The notes under the pieces are model-generated. The model ran no database searches. It was not told the DNA's origin and saw only the letters and a list, made by a program, of their open reading frames with translations. Shown here in pieces: positions 27,701-36,333 of a DNA stretch of 64,000 bases. Within the stretch, counting starts at the first letter, position 1. Each line of letters begins with the position of its first letter. The position numbers and the translations under genes were made by a program. The stretch is from positions 246,292-310,291 of the forward strand of contig SUXK01000002.1 of assembly GCA_015061035.1 (NCBI GenBank), in the 5' to 3' direction. The DNA comes from Bacteroidales bacterium. GTDB taxonomy: Bacteria; Bacteroidota; Bacteroidia; Bacteroidales; G3-4614.

Positions 27701-27953
27701 GAATTCCATCGGGGCGCTCTTTTTGAATTACCTTCTCTACAAAATGAGGAGTGATGGGTAGGAAATATACTTTGTCTGCTACACCCTCTGAAGTTTGTAT
27801 AGTTGCAATATTTGGGTTTATCAAAACTGTTGATATTCCCTCTTCTCTTAATGCTTTTAATGCTTGTGAGCCAGAGTAATCGAACTCACCAGCTTGCCCA
27901 ATCTTTAATGCTCCTGAGCCAAGCAACAATACTTTTTTCATTTTCATCTCCAT
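24735..27953 (-). CDS. carB: Carbamoyl-phosphate synthase large subunit
   Basis: A 1072-residue enzyme that makes carbamoyl phosphate from bicarbonate, ammonia (from the CarA glutaminase) and two ATP, for arginine and pyrimidine synthesis. The two homologous ATP-grasp halves are evident (KKVLLLGSGALKIGQAGEF at the N-terminus; KNIVVLGSGAYRIGSSVEFD at about 560), followed by an MGS-like allosteric domain at the C-terminus (about 940-1072). Length is normal for the family. Three in-frame Met codons lie in the first five residues, so the start may be 27953, 27947 or 27941. A TATCTTTG box lies about 60 nt upstream. carA is not in this window. Confidence 0.97.
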   Translation of the reverse strand: MEMKMKKVLLLGSGALKIGQAGEFDYSGSQALKALREEGISTVLINPNIATIQTSEGVADKVYFLPITPHFVEKVIQKERPDGILLAFGGQTALNCGTELYLNGTLEKYGVKVLGTSVEAIMITEDRDLFVKKLDEISAKTPVSQAVETMEDAIEVAHRIGFPVMVRSAYALGGLGSGICNNDEEFKTLCESALAHSKQILVEESLKGWKEIEFEVIRDKNDHCFTVVPMENFDPLGIHTGESIVVAPIVSLTQEQITMLQEIAKKVVRHIGIVGECNIQYAFNAETNDYRIIEINARLSRSSALASKASGYPLAFVAAKLALGYSLDQIGEMGTPNSAYVAPSVDYMIVKIPRWDLTKFAGVDREIGSSMKSVGEIMSIGKSFEEIIQKGLRMIGQGMHGFVGNRDISFDDLDYALSHPTDMRIFAIAKAFEEGYTVERIEELTKIDPWFLNCLKNITDFTIVLKKYNRIEDLPADVLAEAKRLGFSDFQIARYVENPEGNFEPELIRVREHRKNLNITPKVCRINTVASEYPDLTNYLYLTYGADAHQIPYDYNSGKNIVVLGSGAYRIGSSVEFDWCSVNAINTCRKLGYKSIMINYNPETVSTDYDMCDKLYFDELSFERVLDIIDLETPRGVIVSVGGQIPNNLAMKLYRRHVPVLGTSPISIDRAENRHKFSAMLDTLGIDQPRWKELTSFDDIDKFVEEVGFPVLIRPSYVLSGAAMNVCYDHESMYEFLGAAAKVSKEFPVVVSEFLQNAKEIEFDAVARNGEVIEYAISEHIEFAGVHSGDATLVFPAQKIYMETVRRIKRISKKIAKELNISGPFNIQYLAKNNDVKVIECNLRASRSFPFVSKILKRNFIETATRIMLGEPVEKADSSTFDIDYIGIKASQFSFARLHKADPVLGVDMSSTGEVGCIGADFDEALLNAMISVGYRIPDKSKAVLVSSGDARGKVDLLDSCKVLSESGYKLYATEGTAAFLNSNGINAHPVCWPDEEGENILDLLGNHQIDLVVNIPKNHTKRELTNGYRIRRSAIDHNIPLLTNARLATAYINAFINKPIEDIGILAWDEY

Positions 27954-28010
27954 AGGTAAATATTTTTTTCTAATGTTTATCTTTGATTTACGGTACTTTT
28001 ATACCAACTG

Positions 28011-28018
28011 CAAAGATA
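28011..28018 (-). promoter_or_regulatory. -7 box of carB
   Basis: The minus strand reads TATCTTTG, matching TAnnTTTG, 57 nt upstream of the first possible carB ATG. Confidence 0.6.
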
Positions 28019-28132
28019 AAAATATTCTATGATATAATTTCAATTATTCACTATCTTTTTCTACTTTTTTTATACTTATTTTTTTTCAGCAAAAGTTTAT
28101 TAAAAAATTGTAAGTTTTATGGCTTATCTTTA

Positions 28133-28162
28133 TTGATATTAGAACTCTTTTTTTTACCTTTG
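28133..28162 (+). promoter_or_regulatory. glnN promoter
   Basis: TTG (28133-28135) and TACCTTTG (28155-28162) are separated by 19 bp, close to the Bacteroides -33/-7 layout. The ATG at 28190 follows 27 nt after the -7 box, which rules out the longer frame starting at 27983. Confidence 0.7.
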
Positions 28163-28189
28163 TCGTTTCCAAAATTAAGAGATAAAGGT

Positions 28190-30376
28190 ATGCCAACATC
28201 TTTAAGATTTAGAGTTATTGAAAATGCGTTTTTAAAACGCCCTGTTGAGGTCAAACTCCCAGAGGAAAGACCTTCGGAATATTTCGGAAAATATGTTTTC
28301 AATCGTGCAAAAATGCAACAATTTTTGCCAAAAGATATTTATGAAAATCTTACTAACTCAATAGACAACAACAAACCCATTAACAGAGATATTGCCGATG
28401 CTGTGGCTGAGGGCATGAAAAAGTGGGCTATAAGTATGGGTGCTACACACTATACTCATTGGTTTCACCCATTAACAGAAGGTACCGCCGAGAAACACGA
28501 TGCCTTTGTGGAGTTGGATAGCGAGGGTAATATGCTTGAGCGTTTGAGTGGCAAGTTACTTATTCAGCAAGAGCCAGACGCTTCGAGTTTCCCAAATGGT
28601 GGCATCAGAAACACCTTTGAGGCTCGTGGTTATTCGGCTTGGGACCCCTCTTCTCCTGCTTTTATTGTTGATGATACGTTGTGTATTCCAACTGTGTTTA
28701 TTGCTTATACAGGAGAGTCGCTCGACTATAAGGCTCCTCTGTTAAAGGCTCTTCACGCAGTGGATAAAGCGGCTACTGAAGTATGTAAATATTTTAATCC
28801 CGAAGTTAAAAAGGTTATTGCTTATCTTGGTTGGGAGCAAGAGTATTTTTTGGTGGATGAGGGATTGTATGCCGCTCGCCCCGACTTGCTATTGACAGGA
28901 CGTACTCTTATGGGGCATGAGAGTTCAAAAAACCAACAACTTGATGACCACTATTTTGGTGCAATTCCATCGCGCGTTATTGAGTTTATGAAAGAGGTTG
29001 AGATTGAGTGTCTTAAACTTGGTATTCCTCTAAAGACTCGCCATAACGAGGCAGCTCCAAATCAATTTGAGTTTGCTCCTATTTTTGAGGAGTGCAACCT
29101 TGCAAACGACCACAACTTGTTGATGATGGCAACAATGCGTAAGGTTGCTCGTAATCATGGATTCAGGGTACTGCTTCATGAGAAACCTTTCAAGGGTGTT
29201 AATGGCTCGGGTAAACATAACAACTGGTCGCTTGGTACTGACAACGGCATAATGCTTATGTCGCCCGGTAAATCAAAGAATGAAAATCTACGCTTTATTA
29301 CATTTATTGTTAATGTTATTAAGGCTGTTTACAAATATAACGGATTGCTTAAAGCAAGTATATCTTCGGCTACCAACGCTCACCGTTTGGGTGCAGCAGA
29401 GGCTCCTCCTGCCATTATATCTATATTCCTTGGCTCTCACCTTACACAGGTGCTACAACATATTGGTAGTGAGGATTTGGATAATTTAGAAGCATCTTCA
29501 AAACAGGGTGTAAATTTGGATATTCCTCAAATTCCTGAATTGCTGATTGACAATACCGACCGCAACAGAACTTCACCTTTTGCATTTACAGGTAACAGAT
29601 TTGAGTTCAGAGCAATTGGTGCTGAGGCGAACTGCGCATCAGCAATGATTGCATTAAACTCGGCAGTTGCAAAACAACTTACTGAGTTTAAACACGATGT
29701 TGATGAAAAGATCGCAATGGGCATAGATAAGCAGAATGCTATTCTTGCTGTTCTTGGTGAGTATGTTAAGGAGAGTATGGATATATGTTTTGATGGTAAC
29801 GGATATAGCGATGAGTGGAAACAAGAGGCTGAACGCAGAGGATTGGATTGCGAAACAAGTGTTCCTCTTATTTTTGACAACTACCTTGCCGATGCTACAA
29901 TAGATATGTTCTCTTCGGTTGGTGTTATGACTAAAAAAGAGTTGGAGGCTCGTAACGAAGTTAAGTGGGAGACCTACACAAAGAAAATTCAGATTGAGGC
30001 TCGCGTTCTTGGCGACTTGGCTAAAAACCACGTTATACCTACATCAACAAAATACCAAAGTGAACTTATTGAGAATGCTTATAAACTTAAACTCCTATTC
30101 CCCGACAAAGCCGACAAACTTTGTGGCAAGGAGTTAACAACCATTGAAGATATAGGTACTCGTATTGAGGCTATCAAGGGATTGGTTGATGAGATGATTG
30201 CTGCCCGTAAAGAGGCTAACACTATTGAGGATATGCGTGAACGTGCAATTGCTTATCACGATACAGTGGCTCCCTATTTCCAAAAAATCAGAGCACACAT
30301 CGACCGTCTTGAACTTGTTGTTGATGACAAGATGTGGACATTGCCTAAATATAGAGAGTTGTTGTTTATTAGATAG
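28190..30376 (+). CDS. glnN: Type III glutamine synthetase (GlnN)
   Basis: A 728-residue enzyme that makes glutamine from glutamate, ammonia and ATP. The length and motifs (KHNNWSLGTDNG, APPAIISIFLGSHL, RTSPFAFTGNRFEFRAIGAEAN) are those of the large GSIII class found in Bacteroidetes. The N-terminal type III domain begins LRFRVIENAFLKRPVEVKLP, and the C-terminal helical extension runs to residue 728. The start is set at MPTSLRF because the promoter lies inside the upstream part of the open frame. It is divergent from carB, so glutamine production and glutamine use share one control region. Confidence 0.95.
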   Translation: MPTSLRFRVIENAFLKRPVEVKLPEERPSEYFGKYVFNRAKMQQFLPKDIYENLTNSIDNNKPINRDIADAVAEGMKKWAISMGATHYTHWFHPLTEGTAEKHDAFVELDSEGNMLERLSGKLLIQQEPDASSFPNGGIRNTFEARGYSAWDPSSPAFIVDDTLCIPTVFIAYTGESLDYKAPLLKALHAVDKAATEVCKYFNPEVKKVIAYLGWEQEYFLVDEGLYAARPDLLLTGRTLMGHESSKNQQLDDHYFGAIPSRVIEFMKEVEIECLKLGIPLKTRHNEAAPNQFEFAPIFEECNLANDHNLLMMATMRKVARNHGFRVLLHEKPFKGVNGSGKHNNWSLGTDNGIMLMSPGKSKNENLRFITFIVNVIKAVYKYNGLLKASISSATNAHRLGAAEAPPAIISIFLGSHLTQVLQHIGSEDLDNLEASSKQGVNLDIPQIPELLIDNTDRNRTSPFAFTGNRFEFRAIGAEANCASAMIALNSAVAKQLTEFKHDVDEKIAMGIDKQNAILAVLGEYVKESMDICFDGNGYSDEWKQEAERRGLDCETSVPLIFDNYLADATIDMFSSVGVMTKKELEARNEVKWETYTKKIQIEARVLGDLAKNHVIPTSTKYQSELIENAYKLKLLFPDKADKLCGKELTTIEDIGTRIEAIKGLVDEMIAARKEANTIEDMRERAIAYHDTVAPYFQKIRAHIDRLELVVDDKMWTLPKYRELLFIR

Positions 30377-30711
30377 TTATTAGTTTTTAGATATATTAGT
30401 CCAATTGGTCTAATTAGACTAATTGGTTTTATAAGAGAAACGGAGTTGCTTCAAAAAATGCAACTCCGTTTAAGTTAACAAGCAAGGTTCATAGTAACGT
30501 TGAACTAAAAACTTTGATACCCTTTTTGGCGGACGTGACAGGTCACGTCCCTACTTTATTTGTTATAAATTCTTATTCTAAAAACTGATAGCTAACAGCT
30601 GAAAACTGATAACTTTTGATACCCTTTTCAACGGACAGAGCATACTCTGGACCTACTTGCTTGGTTAGAAAATTCCTAATTCCTCATTGTGGCACAGCCA
30701 CGAACTAATTC
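30377..30711. other. 335-bp intergenic region with terminator and paired repeats
   Basis: No gene. It contains a near-palindrome at 30401-30426 (CCAATTGGTCTAATTAGACT and on), the glnN terminator, and two analogous modules that begin TTTGATACCCTTTT at 30513-30526 and 30615-30628. Each module is followed within a few bases by GGAC and an inverted repeat (GGACGTGAC / GTCACGTCC at 30531-30550; CAGAG / CTCTG at 30636-30649). An AT-rich TTCCTAATT repeat pair follows near 30670-30715. Confidence 0.6.
30438..30471 (+). terminator. Terminator after glnN
   Basis: A 12-bp perfect stem, AAACGGAGTTGC / GCAACTCCGTTT, with a 10-nt loop, 61 bp after the glnN stop. The T-run after it is short (TTTAAGTT). Confidence 0.7.
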
Positions 30712-31737
30712 CTAATTAAAACAAACAACCCTCTTAACCTTCCCCGATATGGTTTCTGCAAATTGGGGTAGGAATTTTATCTGTTTTGGGGCTTTATGTT
30801 TTGGCAAAACCCCTTTGAGTTGCGCCAAGAGGTTTTGTTGTTTTTCACGACTCCACTCCTCTCCCTCTATTACAAGAGTACAGACCTCGCCCCAAACGGT
30901 ATCGGGGGTACCAATTATATAGAAGCGTTGTGAGATATATGGCTCTATGAGTTTTTCTATCTCCTCAGGAAATATTTTTACTCCTCCTGAGTTTATTACG
31001 TTATCGTATCTGCCACGCCAGATGAAATGGGTATTATCTGTTAGAGTTACTATATCGTTTGTTACCAATCTTTTAACTGATAGGTGTGGTACATTTATTA
31101 CCAAACACTCTCTGCTGTCTTGTTCAAAGGTTACTCCGTTTAGTGCAAAATACTCTTTGTCTGCTCCTATCTTACGCAATGCAACGTGCGAAAGGGTTTC
31201 GGTCATTCCGTAGGTTGCGTAAGCATTTACCGATGTTTCAGAGATTTGCTTTTCGGTTGCAAAATCGAGCGGAGCACCGCCTATTATGATATTATCTATT
31301 TTTGAGAGCTGTTGTAACGAAACGGTATCATTTAAAACATTTATCACTTGCGAAGGCACCATTGCCGATAGGGTTATTCTGCTTTGCAATGGCTGTTGCA
31401 GTGGGTTTGAAGAGGGCTTCTGTTCAATCATCTCTGCTCCTGCCTCTAACCAACGTACTATCATCATTTTTCCTGCTATATAGTTAGGAGATAGTGATAA
31501 AAGAAATGTTGAGGTTTGGTTGATATTAAAGAAGGCATTTGTCATTCGGGCAGATGCTCGCATATCGCTTTTTAAGAGTTGTATGGTTTTTGGCGTGCCT
31601 GTTGAGCCTGATGTTTGTGCTATCATATAGTCGCTATCACTGAACCACTCCGATACAAATTTTGCGAACTCAGGTGTTACCTCAGAACATAATTCCTCAA
31701 CAGAGTGTACTATTTTTCCATTTATCTTAAACTCCAT
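30712..31737 (-). CDS. menE: o-Succinylbenzoate-CoA ligase (MenE)
   Basis: A 341-residue AMP-forming acyl-CoA ligase that activates o-succinylbenzoate in menaquinone synthesis. It has the P-loop AQTSGSTGTPKTIQL near 40-54, the adenine/acyl motif TYGMTETLSHVAL, the hinge WRGRYDNVINSGGVKIFPEEIE and the catalytic lysine near the end (SGKVKRVV). It is shorter than many MenE enzymes, chiefly in the N-terminal part, as is common in Bacteroidetes. It is the last gene of the menF-menD-menB-menC-menE run, with one base between the menC stop and its ATG. Confidence 0.92.
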   Translation of the reverse strand: MEFKINGKIVHSVEELCSEVTPEFAKFVSEWFSDSDYMIAQTSGSTGTPKTIQLLKSDMRASARMTNAFFNINQTSTFLLSLSPNYIAGKMMIVRWLEAGAEMIEQKPSSNPLQQPLQSRITLSAMVPSQVINVLNDTVSLQQLSKIDNIIIGGAPLDFATEKQISETSVNAYATYGMTETLSHVALRKIGADKEYFALNGVTFEQDSRECLVINVPHLSVKRLVTNDIVTLTDNTHFIWRGRYDNVINSGGVKIFPEEIEKLIEPYISQRFYIIGTPDTVWGEVCTLVIEGEEWSREKQQNLLAQLKGVLPKHKAPKQIKFLPQFAETISGKVKRVVCFN

Positions 31738-31738
31738 T

Positions 31739-32776
31739 TTATATTACGGTTAAATCCCAATTGTGGTTTTGAGAGTGGTATAGTTTATCTCCCTCAATAT
31801 AGAGCGGAGATGTTATATTATTTGTATAGAGTTGCCCTGTTCCTAACCCTTGTGGCATTGTGGGATTTTTTGCCGATACCCATTGTGCTATGGCATTTAA
31901 TCCAACATTTGACTCTAATGCGGATGTTGCCCACCAACCTATTTCTCGTTCACGAGCAAGGATTATCCACTCATCACTGCTTGCAAAGCCTCCTGCTAAC
32001 GAGGGTTTCAAAATTATATATTGTGGTTTTATAGTGTCTAATAACTCTATTTTTGCCTCACTCTCAACTACTCCTATCAACTCTTCATCCAATGCTATTG
32101 GTATAGGTGAGTTTTTGCAAACGTCTGACATTGCCTGATAGTTACCTTGCTTTATTGGTTGCTCTATGGAGTGTATATCAAATTTTGAGAGTATCTCTAA
32201 TTTTGAGAGTGCCTCAGTGGGAGTGAATGCTCCGTTTGCATCTAAACGGAGTTCCAACATATCTTTTGGAAAACGGTTGCGAATGGATTTTATAAGTTCT
32301 ATTTCAGATGCAAAATCTATTCCTCCTATTTTTAATTTCAGACACTTAAAGCCTTGTGAGAGTTTTTGTGATATTCGCTCTGCCATCTGCTCTTTGTTGC
32401 CCATCCATATTAGGCCGTTGATACGGATACCCTCCTCGCCACGAGTAAATGGTGTATCGTAAAGCAGAGATTTGCCTCCGCAGTTTAAATCTTGTATGGC
32501 AGTTTCAAGCCCAAAGAGTATTGAACTCCATGATTTCAGTTGCGATAAATCAATAGTGTTTATATTAGCACATACCTCTGCAAGTTTATCTTCATACTCG
32601 GGGCAATCCTCTGCACTTAATCCACGAAACAGAGAGGCCTCTCCTACTCCAAAGAGTGTGGGATTTTCATCATCCCACACCTTTATGAAATAGGTATCTT
32701 TTGTAAGGAGTGTGTTGCGTGATGTTATTGCAGCCTCCTTAAATATCAGACTATATTTTTTATACTCTGCCCTCAT
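31739..32776 (-). CDS. menC: o-Succinylbenzoate synthase (MenC)
   Basis: A 345-residue enolase-superfamily enzyme that dehydrates SHCHC to o-succinylbenzoate in menaquinone synthesis. Family landmarks are visible: the KCLKLKIGG lysine pair, the metal-ligand LRLDANGAF, EQPIKQGN and ALDEEL acids, and the ILKPSLAGG lysine. The start codon overlaps the menB stop by one base (TAATG), so the two are translationally coupled. Length is normal for the family. Confidence 0.92.
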   Translation of the reverse strand: MRAEYKKYSLIFKEAAITSRNTLLTKDTYFIKVWDDENPTLFGVGEASLFRGLSAEDCPEYEDKLAEVCANINTIDLSQLKSWSSILFGLETAIQDLNCGGKSLLYDTPFTRGEEGIRINGLIWMGNKEQMAERISQKLSQGFKCLKLKIGGIDFASEIELIKSIRNRFPKDMLELRLDANGAFTPTEALSKLEILSKFDIHSIEQPIKQGNYQAMSDVCKNSPIPIALDEELIGVVESEAKIELLDTIKPQYIILKPSLAGGFASSDEWIILAREREIGWWATSALESNVGLNAIAQWVSAKNPTMPQGLGTGQLYTNNITSPLYIEGDKLYHSQNHNWDLTVI

Positions 32777-33597
32777 TATGGGAATTTTGGGAACTTTTTA
32801 AAGTCGGGATCACGTTTCTCCAAGAAGGCATTTTTACCCTCTTGCGCCTCATCCATAAGGTAGAACATTAGTGTTGCATCTCCTGCTAACTCCATAAGTC
32901 CATGTTGTCCGTCAAGTTCGGCATTTAATGCTCGTTTTATCATACGTATTGCCATAGGCGAGCGTTGTAGTATTGTTTCGCACCACTCAACGGTTTCATC
33001 CTCTAAGCGGTCAAATGGTACTACCTTATTTACCAATCCCATCTCCTCTGCCTCTTTTGCTGTGTATTGACGGCATAGGAACCATATTTCACGAGCCTTT
33101 TTCTGTCCTACACATCGTGCAAGGTATGATGATCCAAATCCTCCGTCAAAACTTCCCACTTTAGGACCTGTTTGCCCAAATCGTGCATTCTCCGATGCTA
33201 TTGTGAGGTCACACACTACATGTAGAACGTGACCACCACCAATGGCATATCCGTTTACCATTGCTATTACCGGTTTGGGTAGTGAACGGATTGCTTTATG
33301 TAAATCCAACACGTTTAAACGTGGCACTCCGTCTTCGCCTATATATCCTCCTCTTCCCTTTACGTTTTGGTCTCCTCCAGAGCAGAACGCTTTATCTCCT
33401 GCTCCTGTTAGTATTACAACTCCAATATCGGCACGCTGGCGACAGATTGATATTGCATCTAACATCTCATCGTTGGTTTGTGGACGGAATGCGTTATATA
33501 CTCGTGGGCGATTTATGGTTATCTTCGCAATTGAATTGTAGTACTCAAATTTAATATCTTCGTACTCTTTAATTGTTGTCCAAGAACGTGTTTGCAT
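32776..33597 (-). CDS. menB: 1,4-Dihydroxy-2-naphthoyl-CoA synthase (MenB)
   Basis: A 273-residue crotonase-fold enzyme that closes the second ring of the naphthoquinone. It has the oxyanion-hole and active-site blocks typical of Men[51 protein letters not shown], and a C-terminus ending in a KFPKFP tail. Length matches the family. It lies 5 bp after menD in the menaquinone operon. Confidence 0.95.
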   Translation of the reverse strand: MQTRSWTTIKEYEDIKFEYYNSIAKITINRPRVYNAFRPQTNDEMLDAISICRQRADIGVVILTGAGDKAFCSGGDQNVKGRGGYIGEDGVPRLNVLDLHKAIRSLPKPVIAMVNGYAIGGGHVLHVVCDLTIASENARFGQTGPKVGSFDGGFGSSYLARCVGQKKAREIWFLCRQYTAKEAEEMGLVNKVVPFDRLEDETVEWCETILQRSPMAIRMIKRALNAELDGQHGLMELAGDATLMFYLMDEAQEGKNAFLEKRDPDFKKFPKFP

Positions 33598-33602
33598 ATT
33601 GT

Positions 33603-35273
33603 TTATTCTTTAAAATAGTTTCGTAATATTTTATCGTTTTCGGTTCGTGGCGTTACCACCTCCATTATTGCTTTGTGGGGCGATGCAAAGAATTGTGGTA
33701 GCAGACTCTTTAACTCCTCTTCACTTGTTACCGAATAGAAATAGAATGAGTATGCCTCTGCAAGTTGTTTAACCTTTACATCGGTTACACACTCAAAGTA
33801 TTTCTCTAACTCAGGTAATGCAGATGTTCCGGGCAGGAAACGGAATATTCCGCCTCCTCCATTTTTCATAACTATGATTTTTATATTATTGGGAACGTCT
33901 GCTATTGAGAGAGCGTTGGAATCGTATTGAAATCCCATATCTCCTGTTATTAGCAATACTGGTTTATCTGTTCCACAAGCAGCACCAATTGCTGTTGAGG
34001 TTGCTCCGTCTATTCCGCTTACTCCTCTGTTTGATGTGGATTTTAAACAACTATAATTATCAAATAGTTGAGCATAACGGATTGGGGTTCCGTTTGATAG
34101 TTGCAGATATATTTCTCTTGGTATTGAAGGCAATATTATTGAGAATGCCTTCATATCGCTCCACCCTACCGATGCAACATATTTGCTCTTCTTATCCGCT
34201 GCCAAATGTGCCAACTCATGCCACATTTGGTTGTAATTTGAGTTGGTTGCTGTAACCTTATCGGCTATTAAGCCTAACAACTTGGCAGCCGATATATCTA
34301 TCTGCCAAGTGAGTGCCGAGAATGTATCAATCTTCCATTCGCACTCGCTTATATGTATATGCTCTTTGGGTTTGTGTGTTCTTATAAATGTTTTTACCAT
34401 TTTTGAGACAAGCGAGCCACCAAAGGTTATCAATAACTCGGGGGCTGCATCTGCTCTATTCTCATTGGTTAATTGTGTCAGTGTTCTGTCTATTGTGGTT
34501 ATTGCTCCCTCTACATTTATATTTGATATTGTCTCGGTAAGTAATACCACTTGCGGTAGTTTTACCAACTGCGATAGTGATTTATCAAGTTCTGCATCAG
34601 GCTCAGCAAACGATGCCAACAACATAACTTTTTTGTATTTTGACAGTTTTGAAATCAGTTCTTGTTGTTGCTCCTCGCTTACACTCTTTTGCTTTATATC
34701 TTGCTGAGGTATATCTATATTTAATGTTTCAACAGGGGCTAATCCTGCAAGTGGTTCTCTGAGCGGAACATTGATATGCACAGGACCTCTATCAGGGGTT
34801 AATGCTTTGTCTATTGCCAACGATATTTGTTGTATTGTATTTATCTCATCAGCCTCGTTCCCAATTTCACAAGGCAATGTAGTTGAATACTTTATATAGT
34901 TGGCATAGACATTAGTTTGTCTTATGGTTTGGCTATCGTTTTGATCTATGACCTCAGGCTCTCGGTCGGCTGTTATAACTATAAGAGGAACGTTTCGGTA
35001 ATATGCTTCGGCTATTGCGGGAGCATAATTAAGTACCGCTGTTCCCGAAGTACATACCAACGCAACAGGTTTTGAGGTTTGGACTGATAATCCTAAGGCA
35101 ACAAAAGCGGCAGAGCGTTCATCAATAACAACTCTTGAAGTGAAGTTCTTATCTCGTGCAACACCTATTACTATTGGTGTATTACGAGATCCGGGAGAGA
35201 TTATAAAATCCTCTACTCCTCGTTGTTTTAATATCTCTAATAGGATTCTTACCTGTTTCTTATCCGTTGTCAT
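33603..35273 (-). CDS. menD: SEPHCHC synthase (MenD)
   Basis: A 556-residue thiamine-diphosphate enzyme that joins isochorismate and 2-oxoglutarate in the first committed step of menaquinone synthesis. The start is taken at [15 protein letters not shown]. The frame stays open 24 codons further, but those codons overlap menF and lack family features. Recognisable are [26 protein letters not shown] with the catalytic Glu-like region, [14 protein letters not shown], and the ThDP/Mg motif [14 protein letters not shown]. The ATG is 7 bp after the menF stop. Confidence 0.94.
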   Translation of the reverse strand: MTTDKKQVRILLEILKQRGVEDFIISPGSRNTPIVIGVARDKNFTSRVVIDERSAAFVALGLSVQTSKPVALVCTSGTAVLNYAPAIAEAYYRNVPLIVITADREPEVIDQNDSQTIRQTNVYANYIKYSTTLPCEIGNEADEINTIQQISLAIDKALTPDRGPVHINVPLREPLAGLAPVETLNIDIPQQDIKQKSVSEEQQQELISKLSKYKKVMLLASFAEPDAELDKSLSQLVKLPQVVLLTETISNINVEGAITTIDRTLTQLTNENRADAAPELLITFGGSLVSKMVKTFIRTHKPKEHIHISECEWKIDTFSALTWQIDISAAKLLGLIADKVTATNSNYNQMWHELAHLAADKKSKYVASVGWSDMKAFSIILPSIPREIYLQLSNGTPIRYAQLFDNYSCLKSTSNRGVSGIDGATSTAIGAACGTDKPVLLITGDMGFQYDSNALSIADVPNNIKIIVMKNGGGGIFRFLPGTSALPELEKYFECVTDVKVKQLAEAYSFYFYSVTSEEELKSLLPQFFASPHKAIMEVVTPRTENDKILRNYFKE

Positions 35274-35280
35274 TTGATAA

Positions 35281-36327
35281 TTAGCCTTTAATGGTTTTAA
35301 GCAAGGTTTGTGCCTTATGCTCTGTTTCGTTCCACTCCGCTTCAACTTGCGACTGAGAGGTTAAGCCTCCACCTACATATAGTTGAACTCGGTTTGGAAA
35401 TATCTCCATACTTCGCAAATTTACAAATAAACTGAATGTGTTGTTCTCTTTTACCCCTCCTAAATATCCAGAATAGTATCTTCTTGAACGTTTTTCTGCC
35501 TCAGAGATTACCTGTAATGCCTTTTTAAGAGGTGTTCCTGCTACCGCAGGGGTTGGATGAAGGAGTTTTATTAATTGCTCTGCTCTATCCCTATCAACAT
35601 CCGTTGCCGATATTATATTGCACAGATGCTCAACAGGTCCTGCAGTTTTCACAAAACGTGGAGATACTTCAGGTTGCACTCCCGCTTCCGAGAATTTATC
35701 TATTATATAATCTGCCACGATCTGTTGCTCTCGCTCCTCTTTAGGTGTGAAAGGTCTGTTTTCATCTGCTCGGCGAGTTGCCGCCAATGCCATTGTCGTT
35801 ACATTATTACCATCATACTCTAAAAGTTTTTCAGGAGTTGCTCCTATCCATGTTGCTATGAGGGGCACAGAAAAAAAATATATATAGGCATTGGGATAAC
35901 ATCTGCATAACGACAAAAACCACTCTGCGGATTTTTCTCTTGCGTTGGTTTGATAACCTATGGTGCGTGACAGTACCGCCTTTTGGTATCTATCTTGCTC
36001 CATATCTGCTATAAGTTGTGATGCTGATTTTTTATATTGCGTGAAATCTATCTCCCTATTCTCTGTTGGGTAATTTACCTCTCGTTTTTGAATATCTACT
36101 GGAAATTTATTTATAGAATACTCTTGTTTTATGAATAGCGCAGGAGTTTGTGGAGTTTCAACAAAGGGGTATATTACAAAACCTTTTTCTCCTCTCTTAC
36201 GCTCTGCTAATGGAGAGAGTTGAAGACCAAATTCTATATCTTCATTGGGGTTGCGATAGGCATAGAATGGCAAATTGTTCTCTATTGCCAATCTTATAGC
36301 CTCCTCTATTTCAACCTGCCTTGTCAT
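35281..36327 (-). CDS. menF: Isochorismate synthase (MenF)
   Basis: A 348-residue chorismate-binding enzyme that converts chorismate to isochorismate, the entry to menaquinone synthesis. The family core is seen in KAVLSRTIGY, WIGATPEKLLEYDG, LAATRRADENRPFTPKEERE, LLHPTPAVAGTP and YYSGYLGGVKENN. The N-terminal region is short compared with E. coli MenF. It starts 6 bp after rimO and is followed at once by menD, so menaquinone genes are appended to the ftsY-rimO operon. menA, menG and menH are not in the window. Confidence 0.92.
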   Translation of the reverse strand: MTRQVEIEEAIRLAIENNLPFYAYRNPNEDIEFGLQLSPLAERKRGEKGFVIYPFVETPQTPALFIKQEYSINKFPVDIQKREVNYPTENREIDFTQYKKSASQLIADMEQDRYQKAVLSRTIGYQTNAREKSAEWFLSLCRCYPNAYIYFFSVPLIATWIGATPEKLLEYDGNNVTTMALAATRRADENRPFTPKEEREQQIVADYIIDKFSEAGVQPEVSPRFVKTAGPVEHLCNIISATDVDRDRAEQLIKLLHPTPAVAGTPLKKALQVISEAEKRSRRYYSGYLGGVKENNTFSLFVNLRSMEIFPNRVQLYVGGGLTSQSQVEAEWNETEHKAQTLLKTIKG

Positions 36328-36333
36328 GGCAAT

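Noticed and set aside
27983..28189. Hydrophobic 69-residue extension of glutamine synthetase
   Set aside because: The promoter TTG/TACCTTTG lies within it and the family starts at MPTSLRF; the extension is a chance frame in AT-rich DNA.
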